Assembly (NCBI RefSeq): GCF_002843355.2 | Contig: NZ_PJAI02000001.1 | Span: 310,001-374,000 of the forward strand | Reading direction: 5' to 3' | Source: Colwellia echini | GTDB lineage: Bacteria; Pseudomonadota; Gammaproteobacteria; Enterobacterales; Alteromonadaceae | DNA length: 64,000 nucleotides | Shown here: positions 36,642 through 44,512 of the stretch, one piece after another | How positions within the stretch are numbered: position 1 is the stretch's first letter | How the letters are laid out: each line of letters starts with the position of its first letter | Notes under the pieces: model-generated | The model's input: the letters and a program-made list of their open reading frames with translations, nothing else | Databases searched by the model: none | What the model was told of the DNA's origin: nothing | Position numbers and translations under genes: made by a program

Positions 36642-38210
36642 ATGATGAAAACTACTATGCTAGCAACTCTGTTAATAAGTCTTCTTAGCGCATGCGATAG
36701 TCCAAATAATGACGCAATAGGAAAGGTTGCTTCTGAGAAAGAAAGAAAACAAAAATTAGCAGAAATTCGTCAGGTTGCAAATCAAGGACCTTATAAAGCT
36801 TCATTCGAATCTTTTAAACAATACGAAATACCAGAGTGGTATCAAGACGCAAAGTTTGGAATATTTATTCACTGGGGACCTTATTCAATTCCTGCATACA
36901 ATGGCGAGTGGTACCCAAGAAAAATGTACCGTGATGAAAAGGGGAGTGATGAAAAGGCACATCATGCGAAAACTTGGGGGTCACAAACAGAGTTTGGTTA
37001 CAAAGATTTCATCCCAATGTTCAAAGCTGAAAAGTTTGATGCTGACAAATGGTTAACTGTGATCAAAAACTCTGGTGCTAAATATATTGTTCCTGTGGCT
37101 GAGCACCACGATGGATTTTCAATGTATGACAACAGTTACACTCGCTGGGACTCGGTTGAAATGGGACCTAAACGCGATATAATTCAAGAACTGAAGAACG
37201 CATCTGAAAAAAATGATATTCATTTCGGCTTATCAAGTCATCGCGCAGAAAACTGGTGGTTCTTTGATGGCGGAAGAGAAATGCCTTCAGACGTACAAGA
37301 TGATGCTTACCGAGATTTATATGGTCCAGCCGTAAACCGAGAGACTTCAGAACAAGGCGAAACACCCCCTTCGCAAGAGTTTATGGATGACTGGTTACTA
37401 CGTACTGTAGAAATTGTTGATATGTATGAACCTGAACTTATTTGGTTTGACTGGTGGATGGCATCTGAGCCTTTCCATCAACATGTTAAAGAGTTTACCG
37501 GTTATTTCTACAACAAAGGTGTTAACTGGGATCGTATGCCAGCATTGAATTATAAAGAACATGCTGATATGCGCTCTTTCATTCCTGGATCAGCTGTTCT
37601 TGATATTGAACGTGGTGGTATGACTGACATTCATCCTCACTTCTGGCAAACAGATACTTCAGTTTCTAAAACATCTTGGGGCTACGTTACAAACCATGAA
37701 TACCGTGATGCTAATTCATTGGTAGATGATATGATCGACATTGTCAGTAAGAATGGTTCTCTGTTGCTTAATATTGGCCCTAAACCCGACGGAACGATTC
37801 CTGACGAAGAGGTTAAACTCCTTGCAGAAATTGGTGGTTGGTTGAAACTCAATGGTGAAGCCATTTATAAAACACGTCCATGGATTATTTATGGCGAAGG
37901 TGAAACATTTGTACCAGACGGTAAAAACTCTAATGACGGTGAAAAAAATCGTAAAGACTTTAACAGCAGTGATGTTCGTTTCACTAAAAATGGCGATACT
38001 TTATATGCAACTTTCTTAGCTTGGCCCGGTAATAACAGTAAAGTCACCATTAAAGGTATTACACCAGAACGTTACTCAAACAAAATTGAGTCGGTCACTA
38101 TGATTGGTGTAAAAGATGAATTAGCATTTAAGCAAACTGATGCAGGTTTAGTTGTAACACTACCCATTAAATCACCTTCAAAATATGCACAAGTATTAAA
38201 AATTAAATAA
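36642..38210 (+). CDS. GH29 alpha-L-fucosidase-like lipoprotein
   Basis: A 522-residue lipoprotein (lipobox LLSAC, C18). GH29 blocks are clear: GIFIHWGPYSIPAYNGEWYPRKMY (split here: FIHWGPYS and EWYPRKMY), EHHDGFSMYDN and the nucleophile region LIWFDWWM with D270. The C-terminal beta-sandwich (about 420-522) is usual for the family. GH29 enzymes remove alpha-L-fucose by a retaining mechanism, and some marine members remove alpha-L-galactose, which differs only at C6. In an agar/porphyran locus with sulfatases, alpha-L-galactosidase activity on desulfated porphyran ends is the more attractive role, but this is inference. AAAGAG precedes ATG at 36642; a second ATG is next to it. Confidence 0.9.
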   Translation: MMKTTMLATLLISLLSACDSPNNDAIGKVASEKERKQKLAEIRQVANQGPYKASFESFKQYEIPEWYQDAKFGIFIHWGPYSIPAYNGEWYPRKMYRDEKGSDEKAHHAKTWGSQTEFGYKDFIPMFKAEKFDADKWLTVIKNSGAKYIVPVAEHHDGFSMYDNSYTRWDSVEMGPKRDIIQELKNASEKNDIHFGLSSHRAENWWFFDGGREMPSDVQDDAYRDLYGPAVNRETSEQGETPPSQEFMDDWLLRTVEIVDMYEPELIWFDWWMASEPFHQHVKEFTGYFYNKGVNWDRMPALNYKEHADMRSFIPGSAVLDIERGGMTDIHPHFWQTDTSVSKTSWGYVTNHEYRDANSLVDDMIDIVSKNGSLLLNIGPKPDGTIPDEEVKLLAEIGGWLKLNGEAIYKTRPWIIYGEGETFVPDGKNSNDGEKNRKDFNSSDVRFTKNGDTLYATFLAWPGNNSKVTIKGITPERYSNKIESVTMIGVKDELAFKQTDAGLVVTLPIKSPSKYAQVLKIK

Positions 38211-38381
38211 ACTTAACCCGGAATGTAAATTTCCAACGTTATACTTTCACAACTAAAAAGTAGTTGTGAAAGTAGTTGTGGAATAGTAGCGGGGCAGATT
38301 AGTCACATACAAACCATCAAGTAAGCAACTACTAACATGAGCTTATTAATCTAATTAAAATCTTTGGGTGGTGGAAAAGCT

Positions 38382-38662
38382 ATGGCATCGTATTCAACAA
38401 AAGGTCTTGATCATTTAGGTTTGATTCCCGGCATGAGCAAAGAGCTAGTATTGCCAAGTTAATTGATAAAGCACTTCCTGAGCAGGGTGATCGCAATACT
38501 TTAAAGAACAGCCCGTTGAGCGACTTATAGGTAAAGAGCAAGGCGGAGTATATAAATGACGATGCACTAGGACGCTGCCTTGATAAGTTTTATGACGCTG
38601 CTGTGTCAGGTATCTATCAAACTTTATCTGCAAGCGTTTTGAAGCACCTTAATGATATTTAA
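38382..38662 (+). pseudogene. Remnant of IS1634-family transposase (DUF4277 part)
   Basis: Pieces in three frames spell the N-terminal DUF4277 region of an IS1634-type transposase: TKGLDHLGLIPGMSKEL, then IAKLIDKALPEQGDRNT, then FKEQPVERLIGKEQGG, then NDDALGRCLDKFYDAAVSGIY. Frameshifts separate them, about 40 internal residues are missing and the catalytic DDE part is gone. The remnant ends exactly where the solute-binding-protein gene stop codon begins. No terminal inverted repeats are seen. Confidence 0.8.
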
Positions 38663-39949
38663 TTACTTTACCTCCACTCCACCAAAAACGCTTAGTCTTA
38701 GCTCCTCTAATGTTTGCATGGTTTCATCAACCTTAAGGTGATCGATAAAGTTAACAAATATCTTAGGGGTTTTACTTGAAAAGCGTATATCTACTTCCCG
38801 ATCAAAGTACTGAATACTGCCAGGTGAGTTTTGTATGATCTCAGTAGCGGATTTTACGAGCTCATTAGGTGGTAGGTTTGTTGTGATCATTGTGGGTAAA
38901 TGTCTTATATTTGCTTGATGGTGCTTTTGAAAACCTTCTGAAGTCAAGAAGTTAAGTAGCGTGGTGATCTCTGGTGTTATTTCAGTGTAATGAGGTACCA
39001 CAAATGTGCTGACAGGTACTACGGTGTAATTAGGAATTTCAGGTTTGATATTAACAAACTCCGTTATGCCAATGTCAGTATAATCGTTAAAAGGGATAGT
39101 TTGAGGTAAACCTTCTCCTAAAATCATCGCACTTTGACCTCTAATTATTGTCGGAAAAACATCCCAAGTAGAGTGATTAGCGTGATCATGGTTGAAGCAA
39201 TTATTGTCCACCAACGATTTAAGGTGCTCAAGCGTTTCTTTTACTCGCACATCTAAGTAACTACTCTGTCCAGAGGCTAGTTGTTTGTAAAAATCTATTC
39301 CGTGTAAACGTAAAGTTAGATAATCAAACCAGCCATGAATAACCCATTCTGTTCCCTTCGTACCTAAAGCAAACATGGTTACCTTTTTTTCGTGTAAAAT
39401 ATTACAGGTATCAAGTAACTGCTGCCAAGTTTTTGGATGCTCTATTTTTAAGTTTTTAATCAATGACTTACGATAATAAAATGCAACGATTGCAGAGCTC
39501 TTGGGAATACCAAAAAATTTTTCATTAACCCGGACAGAATCTAAGTTCGCTTGAGGAAATAAGTTAAGATTTTTATTTGTTTTCCAAAAAGGGGTTAAGT
39601 CTTTAATTAAACCTTTTGATACATACTTTTTAACACGTGAACCACCTACCCATCCAATGACATCTGGCCCTTCTGAGCCATTGAGCCATTTATCAATATA
39701 GGTAGAATACCGTTCCATGCCATTAACAAAATAAAGGTCAATATCAATGTTAGGGTATTGTTTTTCAAAATTATCTAGACGTTTTTGAATTTCTTCTCGA
39801 TGAATAACGCCATCACCATGTATGGCAATAGTTATTGAAGTATTTACAGGTTGTTCAACACTGTTTACCGCGCAGAGGAAAAATAGAGCAATAAGACAAT
39901 ATACTTGGCCAAGTAATTTAATCATGGAACGTAAGCTATTAATAAACAT
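38663..39949 (-). CDS. Orphan extracellular solute-binding protein (ABC family 1 type)
   Basis: A 428-residue exported protein with the fold pattern of family 1 sugar-binding proteins: signal peptide (hydrophobic run to about residue 30), then TIAIHGDGVIHREEIQKRLDNFEKQYPNIDIDLY, PDVIGWVGG, GIPKSSAIVAFYYRKSL and WQQLLDTC. No permease or ATPase genes accompany it. It could feed a transporter elsewhere, or serve as a periplasmic sugar sensor for a regulatory system. Its 3' end abuts the IS1634 remnant, so the original operon partners may have been lost there. The start at 39949 has GAGAAAAATG, a weak Shine-Dalgarno. Confidence 0.78.
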   Translation of the reverse strand: MFINSLRSMIKLLGQVYCLIALFFLCAVNSVEQPVNTSITIAIHGDGVIHREEIQKRLDNFEKQYPNIDIDLYFVNGMERYSTYIDKWLNGSEGPDVIGWVGGSRVKKYVSKGLIKDLTPFWKTNKNLNLFPQANLDSVRVNEKFFGIPKSSAIVAFYYRKSLIKNLKIEHPKTWQQLLDTCNILHEKKVTMFALGTKGTEWVIHGWFDYLTLRLHGIDFYKQLASGQSSYLDVRVKETLEHLKSLVDNNCFNHDHANHSTWDVFPTIIRGQSAMILGEGLPQTIPFNDYTDIGITEFVNIKPEIPNYTVVPVSTFVVPHYTEITPEITTLLNFLTSEGFQKHHQANIRHLPTMITTNLPPNELVKSATEIIQNSPGSIQYFDREVDIRFSSKTPKIFVNFIDHLKVDETMQTLEELRLSVFGGVEVK

Positions 39950-40260
39950 TCATTTTTCTCTTATCGAGTACATCAATTTTCATAACACTAAGTGTATGTT
40001 ATAAGTTTACACTTTACTGAAAACTTCTCTATATTGAAAAATATAGATGCTTGGGGGGTCAAGATAAAACTTACGTGTCGTACAGGGGGTCTTCGAAGAA
40101 ATTATAGCCGTTATCATTAAAGATGAAGGTTTCAGAGCGCCTGAGTAATCTCAATTCAAAGCGCTGTGATGTGATAAAGGTTGTTCTCTTATAAATTTCA
40201 AACAAGTGCTGCCTTTAAATTGAATAAGTTTTACCCCTGAAAGAGCAACAGACCCTAATG
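39950..40260. other. Non-coding region between SBP and IclR genes
   Basis: About 310 bp without a credible ORF. Its right end (40245-40260) repeats GCAACAGACCCTAATG, the arm of the inverted repeat at 13113-13153, directly against the IclR stop codon. This suggests an old insertion-element end. I see no other structure. Confidence 0.35.
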
Positions 40261-41031
40261 TTAGTTTCCCAACTGCTCACATATTTTTGTCGCTGTTGCT
40301 TTTAATGTTTTAATTAAATGTTTTTGGGTATCTTCATCAGCTAATGTTGAAGTAAGTAATGATACAGCTAATACCGCAATAACAGCACCATTTGGTTGCC
40401 CTATAATAACGGCACAATCGGTTAGCCCATCAGTTAATTGGCTTTTTCTTAAACAATGACCGTCAGATAAAATTTCTTGTAACTCACCCTCAAGTAAGGA
40501 TTTATTTTTTTTGTTCATCTTAAGGTGGCTTTCATCACGCTCATAAATTAACTGTTTCACAGCTTCATTACTGTTCGCTAATAAAACGCGTCCAGTTGTC
40601 GTATCAACTGTTGGAAATACAGTACCTTCAGCAATTGAAAGTGAAATAGGAGCATGGCTTCTCGCATGTACAATGACCATGACTTTACTTTGATAAAGTA
40701 TGCTTAAATACGATGCATAACCCGATTTTGCAGAAAAGTCTTCCATGATAGGGATGGCGGTTTGTCGCAGTTGGTCAATCGGAGAGATCTTTCTTGAAAG
40801 ACTATAAAGCTTTAATGACACGCTGAACTTTCCAGAAACCTCATCTCGAATAAGATACCCTCGGTTTTCTAAACCAACTAACACCCGATAAATTTCATTT
40901 GGTGATCGTTCAATACCTTGTGCAATCTCGGTTTGTGATAACGGAACAGCTTTTGATGCTAGATATTCTAAAATATCTAAGCCTTTATCGAGAGCGGGTA
41001 CCGCATATTTACTACTTTTTGGTGTAATCAT
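40261..41031 (-). CDS. IclR-family transcriptional regulator
   Basis: A 256-residue regulator: winged helix-turn-helix (about 12-75; LSQTEIAQGIERSPNEIYRVLVGLENRGYL) and an IclR effector domain (about 85-250; GYASYLSILYQSKVMVIVHARS and LTDGLTDCAVIIGQPNGAVIAVLAVS). IclR proteins bind small acids or sugars and repress or activate adjacent genes. It is divergent from the 3,6-anhydrogalactose operon, with 514 bp between them holding three copies or variants of the TTGTTAACAA palindrome. It is the only transcription factor in the window, hence the best candidate regulator of the locus, with an effector such as a keto-deoxy acid. The sites lie nearer the operon than this gene. Confidence 0.92.
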   Translation of the reverse strand: MITPKSSKYAVPALDKGLDILEYLASKAVPLSQTEIAQGIERSPNEIYRVLVGLENRGYLIRDEVSGKFSVSLKLYSLSRKISPIDQLRQTAIPIMEDFSAKSGYASYLSILYQSKVMVIVHARSHAPISLSIAEGTVFPTVDTTTGRVLLANSNEAVKQLIYERDESHLKMNKKNKSLLEGELQEILSDGHCLRKSQLTDGLTDCAVIIGQPNGAVIAVLAVSLLTSTLADEDTQKHLIKTLKATATKICEQLGN

Positions 41032-41151
41032 TTTATTCCCATGAACATATTTTTCTTATCAACGGATATCATTGAAAAATGATAAAACGCTACCCGAATT
41101 TTAGATGAAATTGAATATTAAATACTATTTATTTTTCACCTAATCGTTAAA

Positions 41152-41349
41152 TAACCTCAGCTCTGGATAAGAACTTGCTTTCTAGCAGCTATTTTTCCTT
41201 ACTACAGCGTCAAATTAGATTGCAATAGCTCGCTATTGACGCACTAATTTCCCTTGTATTAAGAAAACACATCAAGCTAGAACGACAGAGGTTATAAAAT
41301 TATTTCTATTCAATGTGTTAGCTAACCTCTTATCCAGAGTTGAGGTTAA
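41152..41349 (+). repeat. Dispersed intergenic repeat, copy D
   Basis: About 198 bp with the clearest inverted ends of the family: TAACCTCAGCTCTGGATAAG on the left and CTTATCCAGAGTTGAGGTTA on the right (19 of 20 pair). The interior differs from copies A-C but also has a short palindromic core (CAATAGCTCGCTATTG). It lies in the divergent promoter region. Confidence 0.65.
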
Positions 41350-41395
41350 ATACCCTATAGTTTTTTTTACGTCTTATTTCTTACCCGTTTTTAAA

Positions 41396-41423
41396 ATGTT
41401 AACAAGACGTTTATTGTTGACAT
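41396..41423. promoter_or_regulatory. Two operator variants upstream of AHG operon
   Basis: ATGTTAACAA at 41396-41405 (one mismatch) and TTGTTGACAT at 41414-41423 (two mismatches), spaced about two helical turns apart. They extend the perfect site at 41500. Confidence 0.5.
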
Positions 41424-41499
41424 ATTACAGCATTAAAATGATTCATGATTGAATATATTATTAATACGTTGCTTTACAAATACCAATCTCTAGTGTAAA

Positions 41500-41509
41500 T
41501 TGTTAACAA
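41500..41509. promoter_or_regulatory. Putative operator, perfect TTGTTAACAA, before AHG operon
   Basis: Perfect palindrome 36 bp upstream of the first gene, where binding would block RNA polymerase or transcript elongation. Together with the two variants it forms the densest cluster in the window. Confidence 0.7.
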
Positions 41510-41545
41510 TAAATAGTTTTAAATTATCTTTTATGGGTGTATTAA

Positions 41546-42658
41546 ATGAATTCAACAGCTAATAAAATAATAGCGATAGACGTTGAGTACTATCAAGTAC
41601 CACTTGCTGAAGTCCTATCTGATGCAAAACATGGAGACCACACTCATTTTGAGTTAATCGTATCAAGAATTACTTGTGCTGATGGCGTTAAAGGTGTTGG
41701 TTATACGTATACAGGTGGTAAAGGTGGTCGAGCAATCTATTCACTCTTAGTGGATGAACTGAAACCTTTTCTTATTGGTAAAGACGCTAATGAAATCGAT
41801 GAGATATGGGACGAAATTGAGTGGCACTTACATTATGTAGGTCGTGGTGGCTTAGTAAGTTTTGCTACATCTGCGATCGATATTGCCTTGTGGGATATTC
41901 GCTGTAAACAACTTGGTTTACCACTTTGGAAAGTGGCTGGCGGAGCTGATAACAAGACTAATTGTTATGCCGGCGGTATAGATTTAAATTTCACCCAAGA
42001 AAAACTACTTACCAATATCCAAGGGTATTTGGATAAAGGCTTTAATGCAGTAAAAATTAAAGTAGGTAAAGAAGACTACCTAGAAGACGTTGCACGTGTT
42101 GCTGCAGTGAGAGAGCTAATCGGTGACGATATTACCTTTATGGTCGATGCTAACTATTCATTATCTGTTGATGAAGCGATTCGATTCTCTAATGCCATTG
42201 AACAATACAATATTACCTGGTTTGAAGAACCAACCATCCCGGATGATTACCTCGGTTTTGCTAAAATTGCTGACAATACGAAAATTCCTTTAGCAATGGG
42301 CGAAAATTTACATACACCACATGAATTTGGTTATGCCATTGCACAAGCTAAGTTGAGTTATTTACAGCCTGATGCGTCAAATATTGGTGGTATTACTGGG
42401 TTTTTGAGAGTTGCAAAAATGGCTAAGGAAAATAACTTACCGCTTTGTAGCCATGGTATGCATGAATTACATGTGTCTTTATTAGCTTCTCAGTCACATG
42501 CCGGTTATTTAGAAGTACATTCATTTCCAATCGATCAATACACAAAGCATCCTCTTCAGTTAGACGAAGATGGAAGAGCGATTGCTCCAGATGTAGTAGG
42601 AACCGGCGTTGATTTCGACGACGCGTTACTTGGTCAATATTTAATTAAAAATTCTTAA
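41546..42658 (+). CDS. 3,6-anhydro-L-galactonate cycloisomerase candidate (enolase superfamily)
   Basis: A 370-residue cytoplasmic enzyme of the mandelate racemase/muconate lactonising branch. Visible family features are KIKVGKED (catalytic Lys pair region, about 168-175), the metal ligand motifs MVDAN, WFEEPT and MGENLH, and a terminal SHGMHELHVSL with likely catalytic His. In agar-degrading Vibrio and Pseudoalteromonas a member of this superfamily opens 3,6-anhydro-L-galactonate to 2-keto-3-deoxy-L-galactonate. The gene is first in an operon with dehydrogenases that fit the neighbouring steps, which supports that role. It could otherwise be another sugar-acid dehydratase, such as a galactonate dehydratase. 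An operator lies 36 bp upstream. Confidence 0.85.
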   Translation: MNSTANKIIAIDVEYYQVPLAEVLSDAKHGDHTHFELIVSRITCADGVKGVGYTYTGGKGGRAIYSLLVDELKPFLIGKDANEIDEIWDEIEWHLHYVGRGGLVSFATSAIDIALWDIRCKQLGLPLWKVAGGADNKTNCYAGGIDLNFTQEKLLTNIQGYLDKGFNAVKIKVGKEDYLEDVARVAAVRELIGDDITFMVDANYSLSVDEAIRFSNAIEQYNITWFEEPTIPDDYLGFAKIADNTKIPLAMGENLHTPHEFGYAIAQAKLSYLQPDASNIGGITGFLRVAKMAKENNLPLCSHGMHELHVSLLASQSHAGYLEVHSFPIDQYTKHPLQLDEDGRAIAPDVVGTGVDFDDALLGQYLIKNS

Positions 42659-42670
42659 GAGGATAACACA

Positions 42671-43693
42671 ATGGTTGCTGCACGTTATATAGGTAATAAA
42701 GGTTTTGATTTAGTGGCTGGCGAAGAACAAGCGCCTCAAGCCGGTGAAGTCCGTTTAAACGTAGGTTATGTTGGTATCTGTGGTACAGATATGCATATTT
42801 ATCACGGTGTAATGGATCAACGTGTTTCTATCCCACAAACGATAGGTCACGAAATTTCAGGTGTTGTTGCTGAAATTGGTGCCGATGTTACGGGTTTTAT
42901 CGTAGGTGAAAAAGTAGTTGTTCGTCCACTAGATTGGTGTGGCGAATGTCCTACTTGTAATGCAGGGCACACACATATTTGTCAAAACCTTAAGTTCATG
43001 GGTATTGATACTCCGGGTGCTTTCCAGTCAAGCTGGACAGTTAAAGCTCGTACTTTACATAAATTACCTGCTGGCGTTGATTTACAGCAAGGTGCATTAG
43101 TTGAGCCTTTATCAGTAGCTTGTCATGATGTTAGACGTTCACGTTTAGTTGCTGGCGAAAAGGTTGTGGTATTAGGTGGTGGTCCAATTGGTCAATTAGT
43201 TGCTGCGGTTGCCAAAAGTGTTGGTGCAGAAGTATTAGTGTCTGAGCCTAATGAAAGTCGTCGTGCATTTGCTGATGAATTAGGTGTTAAATCAGTTAAC
43301 CCTATTGAACAAGATTTAGCGGCTTACGTTGACGAATGGACAGAAACTAAAGGTGCTGACGTAGTATTTGAAGTATCAGGCGTTAAACCAGCAATTGATG
43401 CAATGACTCAAATTGCCGGCCGTCGCGGTCGAATTGTTATGGTTGCTATTCATAGCACTAAACCTGAAATTGATTTATTCCAATTTTTCTGGAAAGAGCT
43501 AGAGTTATTAGGTGCTCGTGTATATGAAGCTGAAGACTTTGATTGGGCAATTGAATTAATTGCATCAGGTCAAATTGATCTTAAGCCATTTATTAGTTCA
43601 GTAAGCCCGTTAGCTGAAATTGGTACTGCATTTGCTAGTATGGATGGTAATCCTGAAGGCATGAAAGCACTGGTTTCATGTGGCGCAGAATAG
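42671..43693 (+). CDS. Zinc-dependent alcohol dehydrogenase, KDGal 5-dehydrogenase candidate
   Basis: A 340-residue medium-chain dehydrogenase. It has the catalytic-zinc residues CGTDMH and GHEISG, the structural-zinc cysteines in CGECPTCNAGHTHIC, and the NAD-binding VVLGGGPIGQLVAA. It resembles L-galactonate/L-threonine 5- or 3-dehydrogenases. Within this operon the best fit is oxidation of C5 of 2-keto-3-deoxy-L-galactonate to a 2,5-diketo acid, the step described for Pseudoalteromonas atlantica anhydrogalactose catabolism. It starts 12 bp after the cycloisomerase stop with a good AAGAGGAT ribosome site, so the two are tightly coupled. Confidence 0.84.
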   Translation: MVAARYIGNKGFDLVAGEEQAPQAGEVRLNVGYVGICGTDMHIYHGVMDQRVSIPQTIGHEISGVVAEIGADVTGFIVGEKVVVRPLDWCGECPTCNAGHTHICQNLKFMGIDTPGAFQSSWTVKARTLHKLPAGVDLQQGALVEPLSVACHDVRRSRLVAGEKVVVLGGGPIGQLVAAVAKSVGAEVLVSEPNESRRAFADELGVKSVNPIEQDLAAYVDEWTETKGADVVFEVSGVKPAIDAMTQIAGRRGRIVMVAIHSTKPEIDLFQFFWKELELLGARVYEAEDFDWAIELIASGQIDLKPFISSVSPLAEIGTAFASMDGNPEGMKALVSCGAE

Positions 43694-43732
43694 TTTGATA
43701 TTCAATTTGATATTAAAGACAAGGTTTTAACA

Positions 43733-44506
43733 ATGAATAATATGTTTGAAAAATTTAGTTTAGAAGGCAAAGTAGCATTAGTTACTGGTTGTAAACGTGG
43801 AATTGGTAAAGGTATCGCATTAGGTTTAGCTGAAGCAGGTGCTGATATTATCGGTGTTTCTGCGAGTTTAGAGCTTGAAGGCTCTGACGTTGAGAAAGAA
43901 GTAAAAGCCCTAGGTAGAAACTTTAAAGCTTACCAATGTGATTTTAGCGATCGTGATGCGTTATATGCTTTTATTAAAGAAGTGAAAGCAGGTTATCCTA
44001 AAATTGATATTTTAGTGAATAATGCGGGTACTATTTTACGTGCGCCTGCTGCTGAACATGGCGATGATATTTGGGATAAAGTTATTGAAGTTAACTTGAA
44101 TGCTCAATTTATTCTTAGTCGCGAAATTGGTAAAGAAATGGTTAACCGTGGCTCAGGTAAAGTGATCTTTACGGCTTCACTATTAACCTTCCAAGGTGGT
44201 ATTACTGTACCTGGTTATGCTGCAAGTAAAGGCGCAATTGGTCAGTTAGTTATGGCACTGTCTAATGAATGGGCAGGCAAGGGCGTAAATGTTAACGCAA
44301 TTGCACCAGGTTATATTGATACAGATAATACTGAAGCTTTACGTGCTGATGTTGAACGTAATGCTGCTATTTTAGGCCGTATTCCACAAGGTCGTTGGGG
44401 AAATCCTGAAGACTTTAAAGGGCCTGCAGTATTCTTAGCTTCAGAAGCTGCTGCTTATGTTAACGGCGCTATCTTATTAGTCGATGGCGGCTGGATGGGG
44501 AGATAA
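43733..44506 (+). CDS. SDR oxidoreductase, diketo-deoxy-hexonate reductase candidate (KduD-like)
   Basis: A 257-residue short-chain dehydrogenase: VTGCKRGIGKG cofactor motif near residue 18, NNAG at about 97-100, catalytic Y162 and K166 in GYAASKGA. The overall sequence resembles KduD, the 2-deoxy-D-gluconate 3-dehydrogenase/DKI-5-reductase type. In this operon it would reduce 2,5-diketo-3-deoxy-galactonate to 2-keto-3-deoxy-D-gluconate, inverting C5 together with the zinc dehydrogenase. The gene lies 39 bp after that dehydrogenase and 6 bp before the aldehyde dehydrogenase. Confidence 0.86.
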   Translation: MNNMFEKFSLEGKVALVTGCKRGIGKGIALGLAEAGADIIGVSASLELEGSDVEKEVKALGRNFKAYQCDFSDRDALYAFIKEVKAGYPKIDILVNNAGTILRAPAAEHGDDIWDKVIEVNLNAQFILSREIGKEMVNRGSGKVIFTASLLTFQGGITVPGYAASKGAIGQLVMALSNEWAGKGVNVNAIAPGYIDTDNTEALRADVERNAAILGRIPQGRWGNPEDFKGPAVFLASEAAAYVNGAILLVDGGWMGR

Positions 44507-44512
44507 TCCACA

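Noticed and set aside
39950-40260. Small protein gene or transposase piece between SBP and IclR
   Set aside because: Frames are broken and I could not match any to a known family; only the short repeated arm at the right end is supported.
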